Shown here in pieces: positions 45,121 to 55,200 of a stretch of DNA of 64,000 nucleotides. The translations under genes were made by a program, and so were the position numbers. The stretch lies in contig JAGYJG010000001.1 in the NCBI GenBank assembly GCA_018402155.1, positions 1,273,501-1,337,500 on the forward strand, in the 5' to 3' direction. Within the stretch, counting starts at the first letter, position 1. Each line of letters opens with the position of its first letter. The notes beneath the pieces are model-generated. The model saw only the letters and a program-made list of their open reading frames with translations, did no database searches and was not told the origin of the DNA. The stretch is from Bacteroidia bacterium (lineage in GTDB: Bacteria; Bacteroidota; Bacteroidia; NS11-12g; UBA9320).

Positions 45121-48100
45121 TTACTTACTAAATTTCTTCATATAATCTGCCACTATAGGAGTTGCTATGCATACCGATGAATAAGTACCAACTGCCACAC
45201 CAACCAAAAGCGCAAAAGTGAACCCTTTTAGTCCTTCCCCACCAAAGATGAAAAGGATAAGGATGACGATAAGCGTTGTGAGCGAAGTTATTAATGTTCT
45301 ACTTAATGTAGTATTTATTGCCTTATTAATAACAGGAATAAAATCCTTTTCCCGTTTGTTTAGTGCCAAAAATTCACGTACACGGTCAAATACTACTACA
45401 GTATCGTTAATAGAATACCCCACTACTGTCAGAATAGCTGCAATAAATGCTTGGTCTATAGAAAGCTCAAAACCGACCACACCTTGCAACAAGGAGTAGA
45501 GAGAGAATACAATCATAACATCGTGAAATATAGCTGCCGTAGCTCCTAAGCTAAATCCTATGTTTCGAAAACGAACGAGGATATAAAGGAACATACCAAT
45601 AATAGCAAGTACAATAGCCACTGTTGATCTATATTTAATATCTTCTGCTATGGTAGGGCCAACTTTACTACTAGAGAGTATGTCTGTTTTACTCACATTA
45701 TACTTTACAAGTCCAGCTATTAAAGCATTTTCTACAACCTCTCCAGCATCAGCGTCTGTATTATCTATTTTGTAAGAAGTAGTTATTTTGAATTGATTAT
45801 TTGCTCCGTAGGTTTTTACTTCTGTATTAGCATCTATAAAAGTAGTACTGAGAGCATTTTTAAGCTCACCGGCTGTAGCTCCGTCAGCTTGTACTACGTA
45901 GCTCCAGCCACCTTTAAAATCTACACCCGTTGCTATTCCTCTAGTAGCTAATGAAATAATTCCGGCAAGTATAATGAGACCAGAAATAATATAAAATGTC
46001 TTACGTTTTCCAATAAAATCAAAATCAACAAGATTCATTTTTTTACCAAATTTCTCAGATATACTTGTATAAAATGAAGTCTCTTTCCCTTTCTTGATGT
46101 CATTGTCTATAAACATACGTGTAAGAAAAATTGAGGTAAACAGCGAAGATAGAATACCGATAACAAGAATAACAGCAAAACCCATAACAGGTCCTTTACC
46201 CAAAACCCAAAGTATGGTACCGGCAATAACGGTCGTAATATTTGCATCTATAATTGATGAGTATGCACCTGCATAACCATCTTTCACGGCCATTTTGAAT
46301 GACTTGCCAGCTGTCAGCTCTTCACGCACTCGCTCAAATATAAGAACGTTGGCATCTACAGCCATACCAATGGTGAGTACAAGTCCTGCCATACCTGGTA
46401 AAGTGAGCGCAGCGTGCATTCCTGCCAGCACACCAATAATGAATAATAAATTGACTAGCAAAGCTACATCTGCATACAACCCAGCTTTACCGTAATATAT
46501 CACCATAAAAATAATCACGAGCAAGAATCCTACAACCAACGAAATGAGACCCGCATTAATAGCCTTAGCACCTAGTGTGGGTCCTACTGTTGTTTCTCCC
46601 GTTATTTTAGCCGGTGCAGGGAGTTTTCCCGCTTTCAGAATATTAGAAAGGTCGGTTGCTTCTTCAATTTCGTAATTGCCAGTGATTACCGAGCTACCGT
46701 TAGGTATTTCACCTTGTACAGTTGGCGCACTATACACTTGCCCGTCTAGTACTACAGCAACACACTCCTTTGGTGTGGCAGAAGAAGCTTCTTTAGTTAA
46801 TCTTCTCCATACAGAAGTCCCTTCTTGATTCATTTGCATACTCACCGCTAGATTCAAATCATCCTGACGCGTAGGACGAGCGTCAGTGATTACGTCTCCA
46901 GCAAGTGCAGGCTGTCCGTCTCTACCACTTTTCAATGCATAGAGGGCATAAAAATCTCTACCGTCTATCTGTGTAGGTTTGAAACCGAATTTAAAATGTA
47001 AATTGGATGGTAGTGCTGCTAACACATCTTTACGGCTAAAATAGCCCAAAAAATCTTCAACATCCTCTGAAGCTATGTACCCTATCGCTGCTGATTGAGC
47101 CCAATTTTTACCGTCTTCCGTTATATTTGGTATCAGCTTAGATATTACTGGGTTTTCTGCTTCTATTTCTTCACGTGATTTTTGAGGAATACTATCTAAC
47201 CCTACAGAATCTGACCCTAAATTACCGTCAAGAGAACCTTCAAGAATACCGTCTTTAGCTGCGATATCCGCACCATCAGTTGCAGATAATTGAGCTGCAA
47301 TTTCTTCTTCAACACCACCATCGCCTGACTCTTCTAATTTATTAACTCCGTAGACAATTGCATTTATTTGCTCTAAGAACTCGAATCCTTTATAGTTCGG
47401 AAAAACTTTCCAAAATTCTAATTTAGCAGAGCTTTGCAGCAAATCTCTAACCCGCTGAGGATTGTCGACACCAGGCAGTTCCACAAGGATACGGCCATTA
47501 TCTAGCCGTTGTACGTTTGGTTGTGCAACACCAAATTTATCAATACGAGTACTTATGATTTCAAAAGCACGGCTTATGGCGCTTTCACTTTCTCGTTTCA
47601 AGTAATCAAATACCTCATCATTGGAGGAATTATAGCCATTTGGTAACTCATTTTCTAATCCTCTACCAAAGAATATCGCCGCTACTTTCCCTTCTGGTGA
47701 TTGTTCTTTATAATTTTTGGCTAGAAGATCCACAAAGTTTTGTTTACCTAAAAATTCTTTTTTAGATTTTTCTAGCGCAGCAATAAAAGCTTTATCTGTA
47801 GTTTCACCAGCCATAGATTGTATTACAGAAGAAGTTTCTACTTCTAGGGTTACATTCATTCCGCCTTGTAAATCTAATCCGAGATTTAGTTCATTTTCTT
47901 TGCATTCTTGGTACGTAAAACCTAACCCAGGATACACTTTTTGCTGGCTAATACTATCTAAGTATCTGCGCTCAAACGAATCTCTTAAGACCTCATCAGT
48001 AGAAAAATCAGCTGCAATAGCCGCAGCTTTCTTCTCTACTGAGTTAGTTACGAAGGTGAATGACAATTGGTAAATACTCGCCAATATTAGCAAGACTGTA

Positions 48101-48129
48101 ATAAATTGGATAAATCCTTTATTGTTCAT
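45121..48129 (-). CDS. secDF: Protein translocase subunit SecDF (fusion)
   Basis: 1002 residues, SecD and SecF in one chain as usual in Bacteroidota. SecD: LGLDLQGGMNVTLEV near the N-terminus, the P1 domain with GRILVELPGVDNPQRVRDLL, TVGPTLGAKAINAGL, and the helices with DVALLVNLLFIIGVLAGM and AVDANVLIFERVREEL. SecF: GVDFKGGWSYVV, KVGPTIAEDI, and YSINDTVVVFDRVREFL. An acidic glycine-rich stretch (about residues 270-330) interrupts the SecD periplasmic part. The protein uses the proton gradient to help preprotein release on the periplasmic side, which fits the large exported proteome seen here. Confidence 0.95.
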   Translation of the reverse strand: MNNKGFIQFITVLLILASIYQLSFTFVTNSVEKKAAAIAADFSTDEVLRDSFERRYLDSISQQKVYPGLGFTYQECKENELNLGLDLQGGMNVTLEVETSSVIQSMAGETTDKAFIAALEKSKKEFLGKQNFVDLLAKNYKEQSPEGKVAAIFFGRGLENELPNGYNSSNDEVFDYLKRESESAISRAFEIISTRIDKFGVAQPNVQRLDNGRILVELPGVDNPQRVRDLLQSSAKLEFWKVFPNYKGFEFLEQINAIVYGVNKLEESGDGGVEEEIAAQLSATDGADIAAKDGILEGSLDGNLGSDSVGLDSIPQKSREEIEAENPVISKLIPNITEDGKNWAQSAAIGYIASEDVEDFLGYFSRKDVLAALPSNLHFKFGFKPTQIDGRDFYALYALKSGRDGQPALAGDVITDARPTRQDDLNLAVSMQMNQEGTSVWRRLTKEASSATPKECVAVVLDGQVYSAPTVQGEIPNGSSVITGNYEIEEATDLSNILKAGKLPAPAKITGETTVGPTLGAKAINAGLISLVVGFLLVIIFMVIYYGKAGLYADVALLVNLLFIIGVLAGMHAALTLPGMAGLVLTIGMAVDANVLIFERVREELTAGKSFKMAVKDGYAGAYSSIIDANITTVIAGTILWVLGKGPVMGFAVILVIGILSSLFTSIFLTRMFIDNDIKKGKETSFYTSISEKFGKKMNLVDFDFIGKRKTFYIISGLIILAGIISLATRGIATGVDFKGGWSYVVQADGATAGELKNALSTTFIDANTEVKTYGANNQFKITTSYKIDNTDADAGEVVENALIAGLVKYNVSKTDILSSSKVGPTIAEDIKYRSTVAIVLAIIGMFLYILVRFRNIGFSLGATAAIFHDVMIVFSLYSLLQGVVGFELSIDQAFIAAILTVVGYSINDTVVVFDRVREFLALNKREKDFIPVINKAINTTLSRTLITSLTTLIVILILFIFGGEGLKGFTFALLVGVAVGTYSSVCIATPIVADYMKKFSK

Positions 48130-48254
48130 TATATCTATTTTGTTTTAGATTATTTTAAAAATTTCAAAGGCTGCAAAAATATATTTATAAACCAAACTTA
48201 ACAATTAAAGTTTAAGTACTCCTCCGTGGGTACATTATGACCAAACAATACACT

Positions 48255-48884
48255 CTAATGCTGGTTCAAGACCTCTCTAAATTTTGCTATAACTACTTCT
48301 AAACACGGTTCAAAATTTTCATTATTTTGAATAATGTAATCAACTTGCATCTTGTGAGGCTTGAGAAATTCATTGTAAGCAGGCATCACATGATTATCCC
48401 ACTGATATAATACTTCATCGTGGGTCATTCCCCTCTCAGTGGTATCACGTGCTAATCTACGTTTTAGAGTAATATCATCATCTGCATCTATGTATAAGCG
48501 ATAATCTAGCATTTGATTTAATGACTTGTCAGCAAAGACAAACAAACCCTCAAGCAGAATTATAGGTGCAGGTAAATAATGGATTTCCTTTGGAAATACT
48601 GTTGGATTGTTGAATGTATATTCAACAAGCTTTACTGTTTCTCCTTTTAACAGTTTTTTTATATCCTTTTTTATTCTTCTAAAATCTATTCCGGTGGGAT
48701 GATCAAAATTTACCATACCGTTTTGGTCGCGTAATTGTTCTGATAGGCCCTTATAGTAATTATCTTGAGTAATAACGCAAACCTCATCAGAGCCAAATAC
48801 CTCGCTGAGCTTTTTAATAAAGGTCGTTTTTCCCGTAGCACTACCTCCTGCCAAGCCCACTAAAAAACTTTCTGATTTCTGCAC
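48255..48884 (-). CDS. udk: Uridine kinase
   Basis: 209 residues, typical length. Walker A GGSATGKTTF (residues 13-22), ITQDNYYKGL, NFDHPTGID, LLEGLFVF and LKRRLARDTTERG are characteristic. It phosphorylates uridine and cytidine in pyrimidine salvage. GTG start; the -7 box TACTTTCG ends four bases upstream, so the mRNA is probably leaderless. It lies 125 bases upstream of secDF on the same strand. Confidence 0.94.
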   Translation of the reverse strand: MQKSESFLVGLAGGSATGKTTFIKKLSEVFGSDEVCVITQDNYYKGLSEQLRDQNGMVNFDHPTGIDFRRIKKDIKKLLKGETVKLVEYTFNNPTVFPKEIHYLPAPIILLEGLFVFADKSLNQMLDYRLYIDADDDITLKRRLARDTTERGMTHDEVLYQWDNHVMPAYNEFLKPHKMQVDYIIQNNENFEPCLEVVIAKFREVLNQH

Positions 48885-48888
48885 ACTG

Positions 48889-48896
48889 CGAAAGTA
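48889..48896 (-). promoter_or_regulatory. Promoter -7 box of udk
   Basis: Minus strand TACTTTCG, then CAGT, then the GTG start. The run TACTTTCGCAGTGTGCA is nearly the same as that before the GHMP kinase (TACCTTCGCAGCGTGCA). Confidence 0.5.
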
Positions 48897-48978
48897 GAAG
48901 CAATACAGTAAACTTAATACACTATAATTAAAAAAACACTACAATAGAATAGTGCATCTTTTGTCCTATTAAAAAATC

Positions 48979-49019
48979 ACCGATAAATCGGTTCCAATTG
49001 TCGACAAAAAACTTTGGAA
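48979..49019. promoter_or_regulatory. Nested palindromes upstream of the tetR efflux operon (operator candidate)
   Basis: ACCGAT-AA-ATCGGT at 48979-48992 is a 14-base palindrome. TTCCAA (48992-48997) and TTGGAA (49014-49019) are inverted arms around TTGTCGACAA (48998-49007), a perfect 10-base palindrome. All lie immediately upstream of the predicted -33 element, as expected for an autoregulating TetR repressor. Confidence 0.5.
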
Positions 49020-49023
49020 ACTA

Positions 49024-49055
49024 TTTGCTTATTTAAAGTTTCCTGCGTGTATTTG
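49024..49055 (+). promoter_or_regulatory. Promoter of the tetR-tolC-mfp-rnd operon
   Basis: TTTG at 49024-49027, a 20-base spacer, then TGTATTTG at 49048-49055 (one mismatch to TAnnTTTG). Transcription would begin near 49062, six bases before the preferred GTG start at 49068. Confidence 0.55.
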
Positions 49056-49067
49056 CAGCGCTTAAAA

Positions 49068-49688
49068 GTGGAAGAATTCCAAAAAATATTACAAGGCGCT
49101 CAGCAGATGTTTATGCGTATAGGCATAAAGAGCGTTAGTATGGATGATATTGCTCGCGAAATAGGAGTAAGTAAAAAGACAATCTACAAGCATTTTACAG
49201 ATAAAAAAGAATTAGTTTTCACTGTATTACAAGCTAGTTTAGAAAGCGAAAAAGTTGCGTGTAATTCTTGTTACAGCAATAACTGCAATGCTGTGCAGAA
49301 GATGATTGATATCAGTAGATACATTAGCAATCAGCACTGTGACTTAAATCCCACTGTAATTTTCGACTTGCAAAAATATTATCCTTCAGCTTGGATAAAA
49401 ATGGAAGAATTTAGAACAGAATTTATTGCCAATGTAATAATTCAAAACATAGAAATCGGTCAAAGTGAGGGTTTATATAGAGAAGAAATTACCCCAAAAA
49501 TAGCTGCGACCATGTATGTGACTCTAATGCAAGGAATGATGGATCAACTTCTAAAGGGAGACAATAATTATAATTTTAAAACACTTCACCTACAGATGGT
49601 TAGCTATCACTTATACGGTATATGCACTAAAAAAGGAAGACACTATCTAATCAACCACGTGAATCAAATTACACAAAAAACTTTATGA
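49068..49688 (+). CDS. TetR family transcriptional regulator of efflux operon
   Basis: 206 residues from the GTG at 49068. The frame is open to a TTG at 49014, but that codon lies within an operator-like palindrome and before the promoter, so it is rejected. The DNA-binding region is QQMFMRIGIKSVSMDDIAREIGVSKKTIYKHFTDKKELV, the TetR helix-turn-helix. The C-terminal ligand domain (IFDLQKYYPSAWIKMEEFR) follows a form seen with RND pumps in Bacteroidota. Its stop overlaps the tolC start (ATGA), so it is co-transcribed and probably represses the whole pump. Confidence 0.9.
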   Translation: MEEFQKILQGAQQMFMRIGIKSVSMDDIAREIGVSKKTIYKHFTDKKELVFTVLQASLESEKVACNSCYSNNCNAVQKMIDISRYISNQHCDLNPTVIFDLQKYYPSAWIKMEEFRTEFIANVIIQNIEIGQSEGLYREEITPKIAATMYVTLMQGMMDQLLKGDNNYNFKTLHLQMVSYHLYGICTKKGRHYLINHVNQITQKTL

Positions 49689-51058
49689 GACAATTATATT
49701 CTTGGGCGTTACTAGCATATGCATTTGTTGGCTATGCACAACAAGACACGATATTTACATTATCACTAGAAGAGGCACTAATACAAGCAAAGTTGAACAA
49801 TAAAACACTTGCGAATGCGCAGCTAGACATAGACTATGCTGAAACTCAAGTAAACGAGGTAAAAGCTCAAGGTTTGCCTCAGATAAATGGTAACGCCGGC
49901 TTTACTCATAATTTGGAAATTGCTACGCAACTACTTCCAGATTTTATAAGTCCATCTGTGTACGGTGTACTTTTCGAAGAGGGTATCATTTCCCCAAAAA
50001 CTGTAACCACGGGAACATTTCCGGCACAATTTGGCGTACCATTTTCTATGCAAGCTAGCGTTGGTCTGAACCAGCTTCTATTTGACGGTACTTTTTTTCT
50101 TGGTTTGAAAGCGGCATCTGAGTACACCAGTGTAAGTAAACTAATTGCATCAAAAAGCGAAATTGATGTAAAAGAGGCAGTAATGAAAGCCTATTATTTG
50201 GCTCTTATCTCTGAACAAAACATTGGCCAGTTACAAGAGAGTTTTACCAACGTACAAAAACTACAAAAAGAAACACAGGCACTGTACGAGGCTGGATTTG
50301 CAGAAAAACTGGATGTCGACCGACTAACGCTGTCTGTCTCAAACTTGGAAATAAGTATAAGTCAAGTTCAAAATCAATCACAATTAGCCAAGCAACTATT
50401 GCTAAATAGTATAGGTTTAGATGTCAATAGAAAGGTAGTACTAACCTCTAGCCTGCCACAAGAAGAAAATGTTCTAGAAGATTTAGCAACAAATTTTGTT
50501 CCCGAAAAAAGAATTGAAATACAAATGATAGACCAGCAACAAGAAATAAATCAATTGAACCTCAAGAGGTATCAAATGGGCTATTTGCCGAGCCTATATG
50601 GTAATTTCAATTACGGTGCAAATACCTTTGCCGGTGAAGGTAAATTGGGAGACCTAGGTACGGAATGGTTTCCTATATCTTCTTATGGTTTATCTCTCTC
50701 TGTACCCCTGTTTGATGGTTTATACAAAAAAGCAAAAACCGACCAAGTACGCATAGACATGCAGAAGACGGCCAATACCAAAGAGCAAACCCTTTTAGGC
50801 GTTAATCTGCAAGTTAATCAAGCAAAAACCACCTATTTGAATGCCCGAAAAACAATAGTAATGCAAAAAAATAATTTAGCCCTTGCGGAAAGTATTTATG
50901 ACACTACTGCAATCAAATTTAAAGAAGGTGTAGGTAGCAGTTTTGAAATGATAACTGCAGAAAGTGAACTCACAAAGGCTAAAACCAATTATTTAAATGC
51001 ATTATACGAACTCAACGTAACAAAAATAGATTTGAACAAAGCCCTTGGCATCTTATAA
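49685..51058 (+). CDS. TolC family outer membrane efflux protein
   Basis: 457 residues. A signal peptide (MRQLYSWALLAYAFVGYAQ) is followed by the duplicated helical-hairpin OEP domain: LSLEEALIQAKLNNKTLANAQLDIDYAETQVNEVKAQGLPQING opens repeat one, and SYGLSLSVPLFDG...TDQVRIDMQKT opens repeat two. Ends with GVGSSFEMITAESELTKAKTNYLNALYELNVTKIDL, typical of the last coiled helix. It forms the outer membrane channel of the tripartite pump encoded with the two next genes. It overlaps tetR by four bases. Confidence 0.93.
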   Translation: MRQLYSWALLAYAFVGYAQQDTIFTLSLEEALIQAKLNNKTLANAQLDIDYAETQVNEVKAQGLPQINGNAGFTHNLEIATQLLPDFISPSVYGVLFEEGIISPKTVTTGTFPAQFGVPFSMQASVGLNQLLFDGTFFLGLKAASEYTSVSKLIASKSEIDVKEAVMKAYYLALISEQNIGQLQESFTNVQKLQKETQALYEAGFAEKLDVDRLTLSVSNLEISISQVQNQSQLAKQLLLNSIGLDVNRKVVLTSSLPQEENVLEDLATNFVPEKRIEIQMIDQQQEINQLNLKRYQMGYLPSLYGNFNYGANTFAGEGKLGDLGTEWFPISSYGLSLSVPLFDGLYKKAKTDQVRIDMQKTANTKEQTLLGVNLQVNQAKTTYLNARKTIVMQKNNLALAESIYDTTAIKFKEGVGSSFEMITAESELTKAKTNYLNALYELNVTKIDLNKALGIL

Positions 51059-51082
51059 CCAAAAAAAATACAGCATCTCAAC

Positions 51083-52225
51083 ATGAAAAATAATATAGTA
51101 TTACTCACTACAATTATCCTATTTGCCGCATGTGGCAATACAAGTACTACAAGACTGGAGGACAATAAGGCAAAACTAGACTCGCTACAAGGGGAAATGA
51201 CAAATCTTAAAGCAGCCATAGCTAAAGTGCAAGAAGAAATAAAAGAACTAGACACCTCTGCACGAAGCAATGCCATAGCCGTAAAGGTAAAGACTATCGC
51301 GAGCGGTGAATTTAAGAATCCTTTTGATATTCAAGCGCTAGTAGAAAGCGACAATAATGTAATGATATCATCAGAAGTTCCCGCAAAAATTACGCGTATC
51401 TATGTAAAAGAAGGACAGTACGTATCAAAAGGACAGGTGGTAGCTAGCCTTGATGGGAATATAGCTAACTCTCAGGTAGCGGAGATTCAAGGAGCACTTA
51501 GTTTGGCAAAAACAAATTTTGAAAAACAAGAACGCCTATGGAGACAAAAAATAGGTAGTGAAATGCAATATTTACAAGCTAAAAATCAATACGAAAATCT
51601 ACAAAACAACCTTAATACCGCTAAAAAACAATTGGGAAAATACTCGCTGCGCAGTCCTATAAATGGAACAGTAGACGCTATAATGGCAAACGAAGGAGAA
51701 CTCGTAGGCACAATGACAGGAGGGGCTATAATACGCATTGTTAACATGGGCGATATAAAACTAAACGCAAATGTATCTGAAGCATACGTGGGCAAAATAA
51801 TAAAAGGCCAAAAAGTTCGTGTAACCTACCCGAGTTTGAATATCACCTCAACAGAGACAATAGCTGCGGTGGGAAGTGTTATAGATATAAATAACAGAAC
51901 ATTTTCGGTATACGTAGAGCCAAAAAATAACAAAAGCAAATTGAGACCCAATATGCTTGCAATAATTACCGCATATGATTTTGAAGAAAATGATGCTATT
52001 AGTGTACCGACGAAGCTCGTGAGAAATGACGGCAATAGAGATTATTTACTAACTATAAAAGAAAATGGCCAGAAAAAGATAGTAGAAAAAACATCGGTAG
52101 AGATAGCTCAAGAATTTGCATCAGAAACCATCATTAAATCTGGATTAAAAACCGGCACACAAATTATCACTGAAGGATATAACGGTGTTATAGAGGGAGA
52201 CGAAGTAAAAATAATAACAGACTAA
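51083..52225 (+). CDS. RND efflux periplasmic adaptor (MFP) lipoprotein
   Basis: 380 residues. Lipoprotein signal with FAAC (Cys17), then a coiled-coil stretch with heptad-like leucines (about 25-60), an unusual addition before the adaptor core. The lipoyl half-motifs PAKITRIYVKEGQYVSKGQVVASLDG and YSLRSPINGTVDAIMANEGELVG flank a helical hairpin (about 135-180). The beta-barrel follows (IKLNANVSEAYVGKIIKGQKV). It links the inner membrane RND pump to TolC. Confidence 0.93.
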   Translation: MKNNIVLLTTIILFAACGNTSTTRLEDNKAKLDSLQGEMTNLKAAIAKVQEEIKELDTSARSNAIAVKVKTIASGEFKNPFDIQALVESDNNVMISSEVPAKITRIYVKEGQYVSKGQVVASLDGNIANSQVAEIQGALSLAKTNFEKQERLWRQKIGSEMQYLQAKNQYENLQNNLNTAKKQLGKYSLRSPINGTVDAIMANEGELVGTMTGGAIIRIVNMGDIKLNANVSEAYVGKIIKGQKVRVTYPSLNITSTETIAAVGSVIDINNRTFSVYVEPKNNKSKLRPNMLAIITAYDFEENDAISVPTKLVRNDGNRDYLLTIKENGQKKIVEKTSVEIAQEFASETIIKSGLKTGTQIITEGYNGVIEGDEVKIITD

Positions 52226-52229
52226 GTAT

Positions 52230-55200
52230 ATGTCAGAAAAAGTAGGAAGGCAGTCAATAGGCAATATCATAAAGCATTTTGGGCTATCAGTATGGGCAGT
52301 AGCTAACCGTACCAGTGTGTATGTAATGATGGCAATCATTGTTATCATTGGGTTAATAAGCTATATAGGAATGCCCAAAGAGAGTTTTCCGGAAGTTAAG
52401 CAACCTACGATATTTGTAAATACTGCATATCCAGGAAATTCACCCATAGACATAGAAAACTTAGTCTCAAGGCCAATTGAAAAGGAGATTAACACCATAG
52501 ATGGTTTAAAAAAACTCACTTCTACTAGTATTCAAGACTTTTCTATCATCGTAGCAGAATTTGAATTGGATAATCCAACTGCAGAAATGCTGCAAGAGGT
52601 AAAAGATGCCGTAGACAGAGCTAAAGCTGATCTCCCAAGCGATTTGCCGACAGACCCTAATATCTCTGAACTCAATTTTAGTGATATGCCCGTAATGAAC
52701 GTCAATCTATCTGGGGACTATGACCAAAGCAAACTCAAAGAATTTGCAGAATTATTGCAAGATAAATTTGAATCACTACCCGAAGTCAGTGCGGCTGACA
52801 TATCTGGTCTTACCGAAGAAGAAGTAGAAATAGCAATTGACCGTGTAAAAATGGAATCACTAGAAATTTCACTTAGTGATATAGAAAATGCCATACGAGG
52901 TGAAAATATCACCATGTCAGGTGGTGATATTAAAAGTATTGAAGGCTCCGATATTACCCGGAGAAATTTGCGTATAGATGGTGAGTTTGATAACTATAAA
53001 GATCTGCTGAACGTAATCGTGAAAAACGAATTCCAAAACATTGTTTACTTAAGAGATATTGGAACCGTAAAATTTGGCCAAAAAGAACCTACATCATTTG
53101 CTAGACTAAATCAAAATCCTGTAATAGCACTAGATATAAAGAAAAAAAGTGGCGCTAATTTGATAAATGCTGCAGACGGTATACAAACGATAGTAGCCGA
53201 AGCAAAGAAATCGTCATTGCCAAAAGACCTTAGTATTATCATTACTAATGACCAAAGTAAGGATACAAAAATGATGGTGAGTAACCTCGAAAACAGTATA
53301 ATCATGGGTGTGATTTTGGTGGTCATTGTCTTGGTCTTTTTTTTAGGTCTTCGCAATTCTTTATTTGTTGGCATAGCCATTCCACTCTCTATGCTTATGG
53401 GTATCGCCATTCTAAATTTTGGTGGAACAACCCTAAATATGATGGTTCTGTTCTCGCTTATCTTAGCACTTGGAATGTTGGTAGACAACGGTATTGTAGT
53501 AGTGGAAAACATTTATAGACTGCGTGCTGAAGGCAAAAATCCTGCGGATGCATCTAATGAAGGTGTTGGCGAGGTAGCCACTGCCATTATAGCCTCAACC
53601 GCCACTACTGTTGCAGCCTTTGTGCCACTGCTCTTTTGGAAGGATCTGATTGGAGAGTTTATGAAATTTCTTCCCATCACCTTAATCATCGTATTATCAT
53701 CTTCCCTTTTTGTGGCGCTAGTAGTAAATCCTGTTTTAGCAGCAGACTGGATGAAGATTGGTAAAACAGAAAAATCGAAGGCGAAAGGCTTTTGGATTAG
53801 AATGTCTATTTCAATAGTTATTGGAATAGTGTTTTTTTTAATTAGCACCAAAACTGCAATCATAGGAGGCTTATTTTTTGCTGGAATTCTATTTTCTATC
53901 CTCAATCGCTTTATACTAACACCTGGGGGAAACTACTTTATGGTACATACGATGCCCCGTTTAGAATCTTTCTATGCAAAAACAGCAACTTTTGCTTTAA
54001 AAGGTTGGAGACCATTGTGGTTTTTTGTAGCTACCATTATATTAATGGTTGGTTCCGTAATCTTCTTCAGCATGAGTGGTGCGCCAATTGTATTTTTTCC
54101 AGACGGCCAGCCCAAATATGTCAACGTGTACATAGAGGCACCATTGGGAACAGATATTGTAAAAACCAATGAAATAACAAAAAAACTTGAAAACCGTATT
54201 ATCGCTGCACTCCAACCAAATCAAAATATTGTAGAGGCTGTTTTGGCACAAGTAGGCGAAAAAACATCAGACCCAAATGCAGGGGTACAAAGTGGCTCCT
54301 CTCCTAATAAAGGACGTATAACTGTATCGTTTTTAGAGTATCAAAAACGAGTGTTTTTGAGTGAAGTAAACACATTTGATATTATGGCAGACATAAAGCG
54401 TGCTTGTAGCGATTTTCCGGAAGCAGAAGTCACCTTTGCAAAAGATGCTGTAGGTCCTCCCGTGGGTAAACCAATCAATGTAGAAATAACAGGTGAAGAT
54501 TACCTAACTCTGATAGCAGAAGTAGAAAGAATAAAAAAGAAAATGGAAGATGCTAATATACCCAAAGTAGACCAGCTCAAAACAGATTTAGAATTGGGTA
54601 AACCGATGCTAGAAATCACCATAAATAGAGAAGCTGCACGCAGATTTGGGCTTAGTACTTTGCAGATAGCGAGTACACTGCGTACAGCTCTTTTGGGTAA
54701 AGAAATCACCACTTACAAAGATGGAGAGGATGACTACAAGGTACAACTGCGCTTTCAAGAAAAGTATAGATACAATTTAGAAAACTTGCTAAACACTGTA
54801 ATAACATTTCGCAATATGGCAACGGGCCAAATATCACAAGTGCCCATCTCTGCAGTTACTAGCATAGATTACAATTCAACTTATGGCACAGTAAAGCGTC
54901 GAGATATGAATCGTGTAATTACGGTGTATTCTGAAATAGAAGCTGGAGGTAATGCCAATGAAATAGTATCTAAATACAAAGAACTTCTTGCAGATCATGA
55001 GATGAAGGAGGGTTATAGTTTTAAATTTACAGGAGAGCAAGAGGAACAATCATCTTCTACAGATTTTCTAGTGGGTGCTATGATGTTGGCAGTGTTTATT
55101 ATTTTTCTAATTATTGTAACACAGTTCAATTCTATTGTAGGACCCGTTATTATCATGTTCTCCGTTCTTTTCAGTACCATAGGTGTATTTCTAGGTTTTG

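Noticed and set aside
49014..49067. Longer TetR start at TTG 49014
   Set aside because: The codon lies in a palindromic operator-like element and upstream of the predicted promoter; the extra residues are not TetR-like.
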